NCBI RefSeq assembly: GCF_021129175.1
Contig: NZ_JAJOHV010000036.1
Coordinates: forward strand, 1 to 39,299
Length of the DNA stretch: 39,299 nucleotides
Origin: Chromobacterium piscinae
GTDB taxonomy: Bacteria > Pseudomonadota > Gammaproteobacteria > Burkholderiales > Chromobacteriaceae
Direction: 5' to 3'
Under the pieces are notes generated by a model, which did not search any database, was not told the DNA's origin, and saw only the letters and a list, made by a program, of their open reading frames with translations. The position numbers and the translations under genes are program-made. This document shows positions 14,747-24,066 of the stretch, one piece after another (the stretch's first letter is position 1; each line of letters starts with the position of its first letter).

Positions 14747-15928
14747 TCAGCGCTTGGCCAGCAGGGCGGCCAGGTGGCGGACGATGGCGGCGGCCACGTC
14801 GTCCTTCGGCATCTGCGGCAGCGGGTGCTCGCCGGCGTCGTCCAGCAGCACTACTTGGTTGTTGTCGGCGCCCATCGCCTGCTGGGCGAGGTTGGCCACC
14901 AGCATCGGCAGTTTCTTGCGCCTGCGCTTGGCCTCGGCGAATTCCAGCAGATTCTGGCTTTCGGCGGCGAAACCGACGCAGAACGGCGCGGCGGGCAGGC
15001 TGGCGACGGTGGCCAGGATGTCCGGGTTTTCTTCCAGCTCGATCGTCGGCGCGGCGGCGCCTTTCTTGATCTTGTGCTCGCTGCGGTTCTTCACTCGGTA
15101 GTCGGCCACTGCCGCGACGGAAATGAACACGTCGCTGCGGCCCACTTCGGCCAGCACCGCCTGCTGCATCTCGGCGGCGCTCTGGACGTCCAGCCGGCGC
15201 ACGTTCAAGGGCGCGTCCATGCCGGTGGGGCCGGATACCAGCGTCACTTCGGCGCCGGCGTCGCGGCAGGCGCGCGCCAGCGCGTAACCCATCTTGCCGG
15301 AGCTGACATTGGTGATGCCGCGCACCGCGTCTATCGCTTCATAAGTCGGACCCGCCGTCAGCAGCATTTTCTTGCCGGCGAGCAGCTTGTCGGCGAAAAA
15401 GCCGCGCAGCAGCTCGACGATTTCATGCGGCTCCAGCATGCGGCCGTCGCCGGTCTCGCCGCAGGCCTGGAAACCGTTGCCGGGGCCGAACACGGTCGCT
15501 CCGTCCGCTTCCAGTTGGGCGATGTTGCGCTGGTTGGGCGGGTTCTGCCACATCTGCAGATTCATCGCCGGAGCGACGATCAGCGGGCAGGCGCGGGCGG
15601 CGGCCAGCGTCGAGACCAGGTCGTCGCAGGCGCCGTGGGCCAACTTGAACAGCAGGTTGGCGGTGGCCGGCGCGATCAGGAAGGCGTCGGCGCGGCGCGA
15701 CAGCTCGATATGGGCCATCGCGTTGCTGGGGCGGTGGTCCCACAGGTCGGTGTAGACGGTGTGGCCGGACAGCGCCTGGAAGGTGGCGGGCGTCACAAAA
15801 TGGGTGGCCGATTCGGTCATCACCACTTCCACTTGGTGCCCGGCCTTGATCAGCTGGCGGGTCAGCTCGGCCGACTTGTAGGCGGCGATGCCGCCGCCGA
15901 TGCCGAGGAGGATGCGTTTGGCAGTCAT
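14747..15928 (-). CDS. coaBC: Bifunctional phosphopantothenoylcysteine decarboxylase/synthetase
   Basis: A 393-aa coenzyme A biosynthesis enzyme. The N-terminal CoaC flavoprotein half (about 1-190) has [10 protein letters not shown], the active-site His in [13 protein letters not shown], the PAMN substrate-recognition motif and the clamp CGETGDGRM with the conserved Cys. The C-terminal CoaB half has [17 protein letters not shown] and [10 protein letters not shown]. It adds cysteine to 4'-phosphopantothenate using CTP, then decarboxylates the product. Length is typical of the fusion. It heads the operon with dut and is divergent from radC. Confidence 0.97.
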   Translation of the reverse strand: MTAKRILLGIGGGIAAYKSAELTRQLIKAGHQVEVVMTESATHFVTPATFQALSGHTVYTDLWDHRPSNAMAHIELSRRADAFLIAPATANLLFKLAHGACDDLVSTLAAARACPLIVAPAMNLQMWQNPPNQRNIAQLEADGATVFGPGNGFQACGETGDGRMLEPHEIVELLRGFFADKLLAGKKMLLTAGPTYEAIDAVRGITNVSSGKMGYALARACRDAGAEVTLVSGPTGMDAPLNVRRLDVQSAAEMQQAVLAEVGRSDVFISVAAVADYRVKNRSEHKIKKGAAAPTIELEENPDILATVASLPAAPFCVGFAAESQNLLEFAEAKRRRKKLPMLVANLAQQAMGADNNQVVLLDDAGEHPLPQMPKDDVAAAIVRHLAALLAKR

Positions 15929-16090
15929 CTCTATGGTTTCGAAATCAGCCGTAAACTGGCCATTCTAGCGGATTTGTCCTTTCGGGTGGTCGTGTCGTCG
16001 GCAGTTCATGCCAATGTTAATGTCATTGCCTGCTTCTATCTTGTTGGCCTGACCCCACAAACAATGCTATAGCCAGAAGGAGAGCGCGAG

Positions 16091-16765
16091 ATGTCCATCG
16101 CCAGTTGGCCCGAGTCCGAGCGTCCGCGGGAGAAGCTGTTGTCCCAAGGCGCCGCGACGCTGAATGATTCCGAATTGCTGGCCATCTTCCTGCGCACCGG
16201 CATCAAGGGCGTCAACGCGGTGGAGCTGGCGCGGCGGCTGTTGCAGGAATTCGGCTCCCTCTCGGCGCTGCTGGCCGCGCCGCTGCCCGCGTTCAAAGCC
16301 AAGCAGGGCCTCGGGGAGGCGAAATACGCGCAATTGATGGCCTGCACCGAGCTGGCGCGGCGGGCGCTGTCTGAGCAGCTGAAACTGGGCGACGCGCTGT
16401 CCAGCCCGCAGCAGGTGAGGGATTATCTGAGGCTGAGCATAGGCAGGCGGGAGGTCGAAACATTTGTTGTGATTTTTCTATCGGCACAAAACCGGCTGAT
16501 CGAAGTCGAAGAAGTGTTCAAGGGAACCTTGACCGAGACCCGGGTGTATCCGCGCGAAGTGTTGCGGCGGGCGTTGCGGCACAATGCGGCGGCGCTGATT
16601 ATCGCGCATAATCACCCCTCGGGCGTCAGCGAGCCGTCCAGCGCCGACCGGGTGCTGACCGACACGCTCAAGCGGGCGCTGGAACTGGTCGATATCAGGT
16701 TACTTGACCATTTTGTCGTAACCGGCGGGCACGCGGAGTCGTTCGCCGAACGAGGCTGGCTGTAA
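16091..16765 (+). CDS. radC: RadC/UPF0758 JAMM-domain protein
   Basis: A 224-aa protein of the RadC family. The N-terminal part (about 1-90) contains helix-hairpin-helix-like sequence around [17 protein letters not shown], and the C-terminal JAMM metalloprotease-like domain carries the zinc motif [14 protein letters not shown] (H-x-H...D), with a Glu earlier in the domain (VEEVFKG). Despite its name, a role in DNA repair is unproven for the family. The start at 16091 follows AGAAGGAGA and is divergent from coaBC, with 162 bp between. Confidence 0.95.
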   Translation: MSIASWPESERPREKLLSQGAATLNDSELLAIFLRTGIKGVNAVELARRLLQEFGSLSALLAAPLPAFKAKQGLGEAKYAQLMACTELARRALSEQLKLGDALSSPQQVRDYLRLSIGRREVETFVVIFLSAQNRLIEVEEVFKGTLTETRVYPREVLRRALRHNAAALIIAHNHPSGVSEPSSADRVLTDTLKRALELVDIRLLDHFVVTGGHAESFAERGWL

Positions 16766-16887
16766 AGGCGTGTGAACGCGGGGCTTGATGCGATGGCGGT
16801 TTGACAGTGCCGCTCCCGACGGCGGGGCCCGCGAACAATAACTGTCTGCTTGACCTTTGTTCTCCACCGCATCATAAGGAGGTCGTC

Positions 16888-17139
16888 ATGAACATCCTGC
16901 GTTTGCTGAATGAGTCGGATTACATTCAGGTCAACAACCAGTTCGTCAAGCCGGACTTCCACACGGTTTCAGAAGAGTTTTCAGACGACGACGACGTGGT
17001 GCTGGAAGCCACGCTGGATGGCCAGGAGCTGGTGCTGACCGTGGCCGACCTGACCGACGCCACGCCGCTGGCTGATGGAGGGTTCTGGCTGGAGGGCCTG
17101 GGCTACCTCCGTTTCCTGTCGCAGCAGAATCTGCATTGA
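16888..17139 (+). CDS. Small acidic conserved-type protein of unknown function
   Basis: An 83-aa protein that I do not recognise. It is acidic, with a DDDDVVLEATLDGQELVLTV stretch near 33-52 that would form alternating beta-strands, and it ends in WLEGLGYLRFL. No signal peptide, membrane helix or Cys pair. The ATG at 16888 is preceded by an excellent AAGGAGG (16876-16882), which supports translation; a longer in-frame TTG start at 16801 has no such site. A hairpin terminator follows. It is 122 bp after radC and probably has its own promoter. Fold suggests a small beta-rich, cytoplasmic protein; function is open. Confidence 0.75.
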   Translation: MNILRLLNESDYIQVNNQFVKPDFHTVSEEFSDDDDVVLEATLDGQELVLTVADLTDATPLADGGFWLEGLGYLRFLSQQNLH

Positions 17140-17160
17140 CGTTTAGTCTCCGCATTCCCC

Positions 17161-17191
17161 AATGGCCCGGCTGACGCCGGGCCATTTCGTT
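17161..17191 (+). terminator. Hairpin terminator after the small acidic protein gene
   Basis: AATGGCCCGG, a 6-nt loop, CCGGGCCATT, followed by TCGTTTGG. Strong 10-bp stem with a modest T tract. Confidence 0.7.
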
Positions 17192-17291
17192 TGGCCGCCG
17201 TGGTTTGACCTGCCTCAACTCCGGCACGGGCGCGATGTTCTAGAGTGGCGGCTGTTATTTGCCAGTCATAAATCGGGAGCGTGGAGCGCGT

Positions 17292-17666
17292 ATGCAAAAG
17301 TTCAGGATAGGCATGGTGGGAGTGGGAGAAACAGGCACGCCTTTGCTGAAGCAGCTGCTGGATGCGTCCTTCGTCGATCTGGTCGGCGTGGCGGATCTGG
17401 ATCTGCAGTTGCCGGGCATTTTGCTGGCTAAGGAGCGCGGCGTGCCGGTGACTGATAACTTCATCGAGATCGCAGAGCAGGGCGAGCGCGTCGACATCAT
17501 CATCGACGTCACCGGGTCGCGCAAGGTTAGGGAGGATTTGCGCCGTTATATGCAGTTTTCCGGCAACACTCATACCGTGATCGTGCACGAGCGGGTCGCC
17601 TTGTTGATGCTGTCGTTGGGTGCCGGTAGCTGGGTGGAAACCCGCCATGACGAGCTAAGCTATTGA
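17292..17666 (+). CDS. Stand-alone NAD(P)-binding Rossmann-domain protein
   Basis: A 124-aa protein consisting of little more than one Rossmann fold: FRIGMVGVGETGTPLLKQLL (glycine-rich loop GVGETG), then LVGVADLDLQLPG, where the Asp would contact the ribose of NAD, and VDIIIDVTGSRKV. The pattern resembles the N-terminal domain of Gfo/Idh/MocA or homoserine dehydrogenases. It also resembles, from memory, the domain found at the N-terminus of some deltaproteobacterial sensor kinases. Here nothing follows it: no catalytic domain, and a T-rich terminator comes soon after. A ligand-sensing or redox-sensing role is possible but not shown. The ATG at 17292 begins the fold; the upstream in-frame codons are not conserved-looking. 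Confidence 0.75.
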   Translation: MQKFRIGMVGVGETGTPLLKQLLDASFVDLVGVADLDLQLPGILLAKERGVPVTDNFIEIAEQGERVDIIIDVTGSRKVREDLRRYMQFSGNTHTVIVHERVALLMLSLGAGSWVETRHDELSY

Positions 17667-17725
17667 TCTGTAATGTCTAGAATGTGAGGCTGTCCCAGCG
17701 ATAAGGGAAAGCTGCACGAGGGGAT

Positions 17726-17754
17726 GCGGGAGGCTTGCGCCTCCCGCTTTTTTT
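17726..17754 (+). terminator. Intrinsic terminator after the Rossmann protein gene
   Basis: GCGGGAGGC-TTGC-GCCTCCCGC followed by T7. Confidence 0.92.
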
Positions 17755-17862
17755 ATTCTCCGGTCGGCGGCTCTGGCTGGGCCGCGTTCTTGTATGCTGA
17801 GAGTGTAGTCCGCGCGGTATGGCGCCGCGGATTATCCTTCATTGCCGTGCAAGGGGAATTCA

Positions 17863-18306
17863 ATGATCAAGCCATCTTCATCCGCCTGGCTGCTGCTATT
17901 GCTGCCCGGGCTTGCCTTCGCCGCTCTCGGGCAGCGCATTGATTTATCATCCTCAACCCCTGTCGCTGGCCGTCAGCTGATGGCGGCCGCTATTGGCGCG
18001 CCATATCGGGTGGTGCAGGATCAGGATGCCGCGGGACGGGTGATACGCCAGTATGTCGCCGGCGACGGCACCGTTTTTGCCGTGACCTGGAGCGGACCGA
18101 CGCTGCCGGATCTGCAGCAGTTGCTGGGTGATTACTTTCCCGCTTTCCGCCAAGCCCAGCAGTCCAATCGTCGAGGACTGAATGCGCTGCAAGGGCAGGC
18201 AGGCGGCTTTGTGGTGCAGTCCCGCGGCAGGTTGGGAGCATTTTCCGGCTTTGCTTGCGACAGCGCGCTGCTGCCTGCGGGTGTGACAATTGATCAGCTG
18301 AAATGA
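17863..18306 (+). CDS. Exported DUF2844 protein
   Basis: A 147-aa protein with a Sec signal (WLLLLLPGLAFAALG). The mature part contains RVIRQYVAGDGTVFAVTWSGPTLPDLQQLLGDYF in shortened blocks that match DUF2844: REY-type strand, GTVFAV-W-GP-LPDL, and VVQSRGRLGAFSGFA. The family is common in Burkholderiales and is regularly found next to DUF3443, as here: the next gene starts 10 bp after this stop. Function unknown; export to the periplasm is the only firm inference. Start at 17863 follows AAGGGGAA. Confidence 0.85.
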   Translation: MIKPSSSAWLLLLLPGLAFAALGQRIDLSSSTPVAGRQLMAAAIGAPYRVVQDQDAAGRVIRQYVAGDGTVFAVTWSGPTLPDLQQLLGDYFPAFRQAQQSNRRGLNALQGQAGGFVVQSRGRLGAFSGFACDSALLPAGVTIDQLK

Positions 18307-18316
18307 GGGCGAAACG

Positions 18317-19534
18317 ATGCGCAGAATGATATCGATATGCCTGATGCTGTTGTTGAGCGCTTGCGGCGGCGGTGGAGGCGGGGGGGGCAATCTATCCAAT
18401 GGCAACAATGGCGGCAGTACCCCCTCCAATAGTGTGGCGATGACGGTGGACACGGGGCCAAGCGGCGTGCAGGGGGCGTTCAACATTCCTTATGTCTCGG
18501 TCACCGTGTGCGCGCCGGGCAGCACCAGCAATTGCCAGACCATAGATCACGTTCTCGTTGACACCGGCTCCACTGGTCTGAGGATACTGGGGTCGGCTTT
18601 GAACTCTTCGCTGCTTTCCGGGCTGGGTAGCCAGCAGGTGAATAGCCGCCAAGTAGTGGAGTGCATGCAGTTTGTCACGAGCATCACCTGGGGCGTGGTC
18701 AAGCTGGCCGACGTCAAGATGGCGGGCAAGGTGGCGAGCTCGTTGCCGATGCAGGTGATATCGGACCCGGTTTATACCACGGTTCCTAGCGGCTGCGCGT
18801 CGCGGGGCACCAATGACGGCACGCTTGCCGGTCTTGAGGCGAATGGGATTCTTGGCGTTAGCCAGGCTCTGCAGGACTGCGGCGGCAGTTGCGCGAACAG
18901 CTCGCTGAACAGCGTGTATTACCTATGCTCGGGCGCATCCAGCTGTGTCGGTGGCGCGGTGCCTGTTTCGCAGCAGGTGGCGAATCCGGTGGCGGCGTTC
19001 AGCGGCGATAACAATGGCGTGCTGCTGCAATTGCCCAGCGTGGCTGCAACCGGCACGGCAACCGCTACGGGCTCGCTGACTTTCGGTATAGGCACGCAGT
19101 CGGACAATGCGATTCCCAGCGGGGCGCAGGCTTTCCTGGCCGCCAACTCGGGCTTTACTATCAATACCAATTACAAGGGCGTCAACTATTCCAGCTTTAT
19201 CGACAGCGGCTCCAATATTCTGTTCTTCCCGGATAGCGGCATCAACACTTGTACGGTATACGGCTCGACCTGGTTTTGCCCGTCCTCGCAGCAGAATCTG
19301 AGCGCGGTGCTGTCCAGCGGTTCCAGCAGCAGCACCGTGAATTTCAGCGTGATCAGCGCGCAGTATCTGACGAGCAACAATTATGCAGCTATACCCGGGA
19401 TTGCGGCGCCGGCCACAGGTTCCTTGTCTACCCAATTTGATTGGGGCTTGCCGTTTTTTTATGGACGCAGCGTGTTCATTGGCTTTGTCGGCGGCAGCAA
19501 TCCCTTGGGGTCCGGACCTATGTATATTTTCTGA
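18317..19534 (+). CDS. DUF3443 lipoprotein with a pepsin-like aspartic protease pattern
   Basis: A 405-aa lipoprotein: signal MRRMISICLMLLLSAC with lipobox LLSAC (Cys16), then a Gly-rich linker. The mature part has DHVLVDTGSTGLRILGS (Asp82), a LEANGILGVS stretch (about 173-182), YSSFIDSGSNILFF (Asp296) and, near the C-terminus, LPFFYGRSVFIGF. These match in order the two DTG/DSG catalytic loops, the DGILGL strand and the final strand of A1 (pepsin) proteases. The two Asp are 214 residues apart, compared with about 183 in pepsin. Several Cys could form disulfides. The family is named only as DUF3443 as far as I know. It pairs with the DUF2844 gene just upstream. Proteolytic activity is inference. 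Confidence 0.85.
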   Translation: MRRMISICLMLLLSACGGGGGGGGNLSNGNNGGSTPSNSVAMTVDTGPSGVQGAFNIPYVSVTVCAPGSTSNCQTIDHVLVDTGSTGLRILGSALNSSLLSGLGSQQVNSRQVVECMQFVTSITWGVVKLADVKMAGKVASSLPMQVISDPVYTTVPSGCASRGTNDGTLAGLEANGILGVSQALQDCGGSCANSSLNSVYYLCSGASSCVGGAVPVSQQVANPVAAFSGDNNGVLLQLPSVAATGTATATGSLTFGIGTQSDNAIPSGAQAFLAANSGFTINTNYKGVNYSSFIDSGSNILFFPDSGINTCTVYGSTWFCPSSQQNLSAVLSSGSSSSTVNFSVISAQYLTSNNYAAIPGIAAPATGSLSTQFDWGLPFFYGRSVFIGFVGGSNPLGSGPMYIF

Positions 19535-19633
19535 TCTAGTCCGATCTTGCGGCGCAGCAATATCTGATCTATAACGCAATCGTCATCACGATGACATCTC
19601 CTCTGTCTTTGTGCTTGAGGATAATGGCAAACA

Positions 19634-19661
19634 GGCCCGGAAAATTCCGGGCCTTTTTTTG
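19634..19661 (+). terminator. Intrinsic terminator after the DUF3443 gene
   Basis: GGCCCGGAA-AA-TTCCGGGCC followed by T8. Confidence 0.92.
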
Positions 19662-19743
19662 TTATATGGGCAGCACGAAATATCAGTTAAGCCGGCATTC
19701 GTTCCGTGCTACATTTCCATGTCATTTTTATTTCGGAACAAGC

Positions 19744-20028
19744 GTGAACGCGGCGAAGAAGATACGCCAGTTGCTGGATCAGAGCGAAGAGCCGGAACAG
19801 GTGGAGGTGTTGCTGCAAATGGTGGCCGGCTTGCAACTGGGGCAGCCGTTCGACCTGAGGCGGTTGTGCGGGATCGAGCAGTCCTATTTCGAGCTGGGCA
19901 TGGCGCTGTTGAAGGATTGGCATGCCGATCATCACATCGCCGCGCGCAGCAAGTTGGTCGAGTCCATTCTGGCGCGCGACCATGGCCTGCAGCAGCAGCT
20001 GTGCCATCTGGACGCCTCGGCCGGCTGA
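19744..20028 (+). CDS. Small helical protein of unknown function
   Basis: A 94-aa protein starting at a GTG, beginning VNAAKKIRQLLDQSEEPEQ. It is predicted helical throughout, with a Leu-rich centre (VEVLLQMVAGLQLGQPF) and ELGMALLKDWHADHH followed by ARSKLVESILARD. No export signal. The frame extends upstream through a terminator, so the internal GTG at 19744 is the most sensible start; the ribosome binding site is weak (GGAAC). I do not recognise the family. Codon use fits its neighbours. The next gene starts 43 bp later. Confidence 0.6.
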   Translation: MNAAKKIRQLLDQSEEPEQVEVLLQMVAGLQLGQPFDLRRLCGIEQSYFELGMALLKDWHADHHIAARSKLVESILARDHGLQQQLCHLDASAG

Positions 20029-20071
20029 CGCTTGCTGTTAGAATAGTCGTCTTTGCGCGACGGAGACGATC

Positions 20072-20623
20072 ATGCTGGCGGATGTGGAACTGGCCAAATC
20101 CTATCGTTTGTTGAACCACGGGCCGACGGTGCTGGTGAGCAGCGCGGCGGGCGGCAGGCGCAATGTGATGGCGGCGGCCTGGGCGATGCCGCTGGATTTC
20201 GATCCGCCCAAGGTGCTGGTGGTGGTGGACAAGTCCACCTATACCCGCGAGCTGATCGAGGCCAGCGGCGAATTCGTGCTCAATATCCCGTGTCGCGCCC
20301 AGGCGGCGCAAGTGGTGCAGGTCGGCAGCGAGAGCGGCCACGGGCAGGACAAGTTCGCGTCCAGCGGGCTGAAGCCCATGCCTGGGCTGAAAGTGGGCGC
20401 GCCGAGGGTGGCCGGCTGCATCGCTTACCTGGAATGCAGGGTGGTGCAGGAGCAGCATAACCAGCAGCAGTACGATCTGTTCATCGGCGAAGTCGTCGCG
20501 GCCCAGGCCGACAGCGAAGTTTACAGCGATGGCCGTTGGCATTTCGCCGATGACGCCAAGCGCAGCCTGCATTACATCGCCGGCGGCGCTTTCTTCGCCA
20601 CCGGCGAGGCGTTCAGCGTGTAA
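20072..20623 (+). CDS. Flavin reductase-like FMN-binding protein
   Basis: A 183-aa protein of the flavin reductase-like (FMN-binding split barrel) family. Blocks visible: HGPTVLVSSAAGGRRNVMAA, WAMPLDFDPPKVLVVV, TYTRELIEASGEFVLNIPC, and a C-terminal region with YDLFIGEVVAA. Family members bind FMN and reduce flavins or act as small oxidoreductases; the substrate here is unknown. Full length. It lies just before a bidirectional terminator shared with the convergent tyrS. Confidence 0.87.
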   Translation: MLADVELAKSYRLLNHGPTVLVSSAAGGRRNVMAAAWAMPLDFDPPKVLVVVDKSTYTRELIEASGEFVLNIPCRAQAAQVVQVGSESGHGQDKFASSGLKPMPGLKVGAPRVAGCIAYLECRVVQEQHNQQQYDLFIGEVVAAQADSEVYSDGRWHFADDAKRSLHYIAGGAFFATGEAFSV

Positions 20624-20680
20624 GAAAAGAACCCGTTTATGATCGCGAACAGGCGCCAAGCGCCGTGACTGTGATCCGAT

Positions 20681-20712
20681 AAAAAAAGCCCGCCATCACG
20701 GCGGGCTTTTTT
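20681..20712. terminator. Bidirectional terminator between flavin reductase and tyrS
   Basis: A7, GCCCGCC, loop ATCAC, GGCGGGC, T6. It serves the plus-strand gene and, read the other way, tyrS. Confidence 0.92.
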
Positions 20713-20728
20713 GTTGGCGTCGCGGCGC

Positions 20729-22003
<1,275 letters not shown>

Positions 22004-22232
22004 TTGACTGGGTCTCCAACACGGTAGAAAACAACGGCCCGTTGCGGGGCCGTCATGGGATGCGGTTCCGACGCCGCTTCGCGCCGCCGGGAAAAACGTC
22101 CATCTTAACCGAAAATGGAGCGAATTGCGCCTCCGGGCGTAGAATAGCCATACCCATAGCATGGGTGGGTTTGCCCAGATGCCGCATTGCGGCAAAATAT
22201 CGGGCGGGAAATCAGGAAAGGAAAAAAAATCG

Positions 22233-22889
22233 ATGTCGCAGCAGGTCAAAGTATGGGATGCGCCCACTCGTTTGTTCCACTGGACGCTGGTGGGATTGTT
22301 CTGCGCCATGTGGTATTGCGCGGAGCAGGGCGGAGAATGGCTGCAATACCATATCTATTGCGGCGTCGCGCTGGCGTCGCTGCTGGTGTTCCGTCTGATC
22401 TGGGGTGTGATCGGCAGCCAGACCGCGCGTTTTTCCAGTTTCGTGCGCGGTCCGCGGGCAATCCTGCGCTATCTGAAGGGCGAACTGCCGGAGCGTGAAG
22501 CGCCGGGCCACAATCCGCTGGGCGGCTGGATGGTGGTGGTGATGCTGCTGGCGCTGTGCGCGCAGGTGCTGACCGGTTTGTTCGCCGCCGACGTGGACAG
22601 CTATCTGTATGACGGCCCGCTGGCCAAGCATGTGGACGGCGGTTTGGCGGAAGCCGCCACCGGCGTGCACAAGCTGCTGTTCAACGGCCTGTTGGGCCTG
22701 GTGGCGCTGCACATCGCCGCCATCGTGCTCTATCGGGTAGTGAAAAAGCAGAACCTGGTGGGGCCGATGCTGACCGGCTACAAGCACATGGCCGGGGAGA
22801 AGCCGCGGCTGCGTTTCGCCCACGGCGCGCTGGCGTTGGCGGCGTTGTTGTTGTCGGCTGGCGGCTTGTACTTCGCGCTGCTGCGCTGA
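22233..22889 (+). CDS. Cytochrome b561-type membrane haem protein
   Basis: A 218-aa di-haem cytochrome b of the bacterial b561 / Ni,Fe-hydrogenase b-subunit superfamily. It opens with [17 protein letters not shown], where His16 in the first helix is a probable haem ligand. Other candidate ligands are His in [11 protein letters not shown], in [13 protein letters not shown] and in [13 protein letters not shown]. About four to five membrane helices; the last is near 200-217. It would pass electrons between quinol and a periplasmic c-type cytochrome. Two c556-type cytochromes are encoded just downstream on the other strand, a frequent association. The start at 22233 follows AGGAAAGG. Confidence 0.88.
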   Translation: MSQQVKVWDAPTRLFHWTLVGLFCAMWYCAEQGGEWLQYHIYCGVALASLLVFRLIWGVIGSQTARFSSFVRGPRAILRYLKGELPEREAPGHNPLGGWMVVVMLLALCAQVLTGLFAADVDSYLYDGPLAKHVDGGLAEAATGVHKLLFNGLLGLVALHIAAIVLYRVVKKQNLVGPMLTGYKHMAGEKPRLRFAHGALALAALLLSAGGLYFALLR

Positions 22890-22910
22890 AGCGTTTCCGT
22901 GGAAAAAGAC

Positions 22911-22935
22911 AAAGCCGGCAGTCGCCGGCTTTTTG
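22911..22935. terminator. Terminator between cytochrome b561 and cytochrome c genes
   Basis: AAAGCCGGC-AGTC-GCCGGCTTTTT, with A-rich and T-rich flanks on both sides; it can serve both convergent units. Confidence 0.88.
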
Positions 22936-22955
22936 ATTTCCATCGCGCGAGGCGC

Positions 22956-23396
22956 TTATTTTTCCGGGCCGCGGAAGGCGTCGTGACAGGTCTTGCAGTT
23001 CTGCGCCACCTGGCCGTATGCCTTCTTGATGGCGGCCAGGTCGCCGGCTTTGGCGATTGTGGCGAGGTTGTCCACCGACTTCAGGAAGACGTCGCGGTCG
23101 GCCTGGAACTTGGCTGGCTGGCTCCAGATTTCCGGTTTGGCGCGGCTCTTGCCGCTGATGCTGTTCGCTGGGAAGTGCTTGAACGGTTCCGCCGCCAGCG
23201 TCTTCATCGCTTCCGCCTGCTGCTCGAATTTGGCCTTGTCGTAAGGCGCGCGCTCGCGCACCGCCATGCCCATCGGCTCGAACGACTGCAGCAGCATTTT
23301 CTTGAATGCCTGGCTGCGGGTTTCGGCAGGCGTGTCGGCGTGGGCGGCGGGAATGGCGATCGCTGCCAGCAGCAGCGCGGTGAATATCTTGTTCAT
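22956..23396 (-). CDS. Periplasmic cytochrome c556/c' (first paralogue)
   Basis: A 146-aa exported cytochrome. Signal peptide MNKIFTALLLAAIAIPAAHA (cut near residue 20), then a four-helix-bundle type chain with the haem motif CKTCH (134-138) near the C-terminus, as in class II cytochromes c. Met42 or Met44 in helix 1 (EPMGMAVRE) could be the sixth haem ligand, favouring a low-spin c556 over a five-coordinate c'. The block AKPEIWSQPAKFQ is shared with the gene encoded 111 bp upstream, so the two are tandem duplicates. The ATG at 23396 starts the signal. Confidence 0.88.
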   Translation of the reverse strand: MNKIFTALLLAAIAIPAAHADTPAETRSQAFKKMLLQSFEPMGMAVRERAPYDKAKFEQQAEAMKTLAAEPFKHFPANSISGKSRAKPEIWSQPAKFQADRDVFLKSVDNLATIAKAGDLAAIKKAYGQVAQNCKTCHDAFRGPEK

Positions 23397-23506
23397 GGCG
23401 TCTCGAATGAATGGCGATGCATGGTCGAATGCCGGCGCGCGCGGCGCCGAACATTGATTATATCGATGACGGCGGGAAATGGGGCCGGGTGGGCGGCCCG
23501 GGCGAA

Positions 23507-23935
23507 TCAATCCTTGCGGAAATCCTTGTGGCAGGCCTTACAGGTCTGCTGGGTGGCGCCGAACTGGGCCTTGATCGCGGCCAGATCGCCGGTCAGCGCC
23601 ACTTGCTTCAGCTTGGCGGTGGCGGCCTTGTGGTTGTCGATGGCTTTCTGCCAGTCGGCGGGCTTGCTCCAGATTTCGGGCTTGGCGTCAGTCTTGCCCG
23701 CGCCGCTGCCGGCGGGGAAGTATTGCCAGGGTTGCTGCGACAGCTGTTCCAGCTTGGCGGCCTGCTTGGCGAATTCGTCCTTGTTGTAAGGAATTTCGCC
23801 TTTGACCATCTTGCCCATCTCGCCGACCACCGGCTTGTATTGCTTGAACGCCTCTTTGCGCTGGCTGGCCGGATCGGCGGCGAATGCCTGGCCGGCGATC
23901 AGCAGCGCCAGCGACGCCATTAACATCTTTTTCAT
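23507..23935 (-). CDS. Periplasmic cytochrome c556/c' (second paralogue)
   Basis: A 142-aa exported cytochrome with signal peptide MKKMLMASLALLIAGQAFAA, a helical body and haem motif CKACH (132-136). Shares with its neighbour the blocks YNKDEFAKQA versus YDKAKFEQQA, AKPEIWSKPADWQ versus AKPEIWSQPAKFQ, and GDLAAIK before the haem site. Met40 or Met43 are possible axial ligands. It is the upstream gene of the pair on the minus strand and is divergent from zur; its leader contains a 7-bp hairpin. Confidence 0.88.
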   Translation of the reverse strand: MKKMLMASLALLIAGQAFAADPASQRKEAFKQYKPVVGEMGKMVKGEIPYNKDEFAKQAAKLEQLSQQPWQYFPAGSGAGKTDAKPEIWSKPADWQKAIDNHKAATAKLKQVALTGDLAAIKAQFGATQQTCKACHKDFRKD

Positions 23936-23964
23936 CGAAAGCTTCCTTTTTTGGCATGAAAAGA

Positions 23965-23989
23965 CGCCCGCAGCCTATCACAGCGGGCG
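23965..23989 (-). other. Leader hairpin upstream of the cytochrome c556 gene
   Basis: CGCCCGC, 11-nt loop, GCGGGCG. On the minus strand it is followed by TCTTTTC, so it might act as a weak attenuator about 30 nt before the start codon. Confidence 0.3.
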
Positions 23990-24027
23990 GACCGTCAAAA
24001 CCCGCATTATGTAAATGGTTGAATGGT

Positions 24028-24052
24028 TGTGATGTTATACAGTAACATTCGT
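24028..24052 (+). promoter_or_regulatory. Zur box upstream of zur
   Basis: GATGTTATACAGTAACATTC (24031-24050) contains the perfect inverted repeat ATGTTA-N5-TAACAT (24032-24048) and closely fits the proteobacterial Zur consensus built on TGTTATA-N-TATAACA. It ends 18 bp before the zur start, so Zur with zinc bound should block the whole zinc operon including itself. It also lies about 95 bp upstream of the divergent cytochrome gene. Confidence 0.88.
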
Positions 24053-24066
24053 TCACTATTTAGCCG

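Noticed and set aside
14645-16072. A 475-codon plus-strand frame across dut/coaBC
   Set aside because: It is the antisense shadow of coaBC, which has all its catalytic motifs; the shadow has none.
22004-22232. Possible T-box or other amino acid riboswitch ahead of tyrS
   Set aside because: I found no T-box sequence or specifier-loop layout, and such leaders are not expected in this group.
22004-22309. N-terminal extension of tyrS by about 100 codons
   Set aside because: TyrS family length and the usual N-terminus start at 22003; the extension has no synthetase sequence and would run through the neighbouring promoter region.
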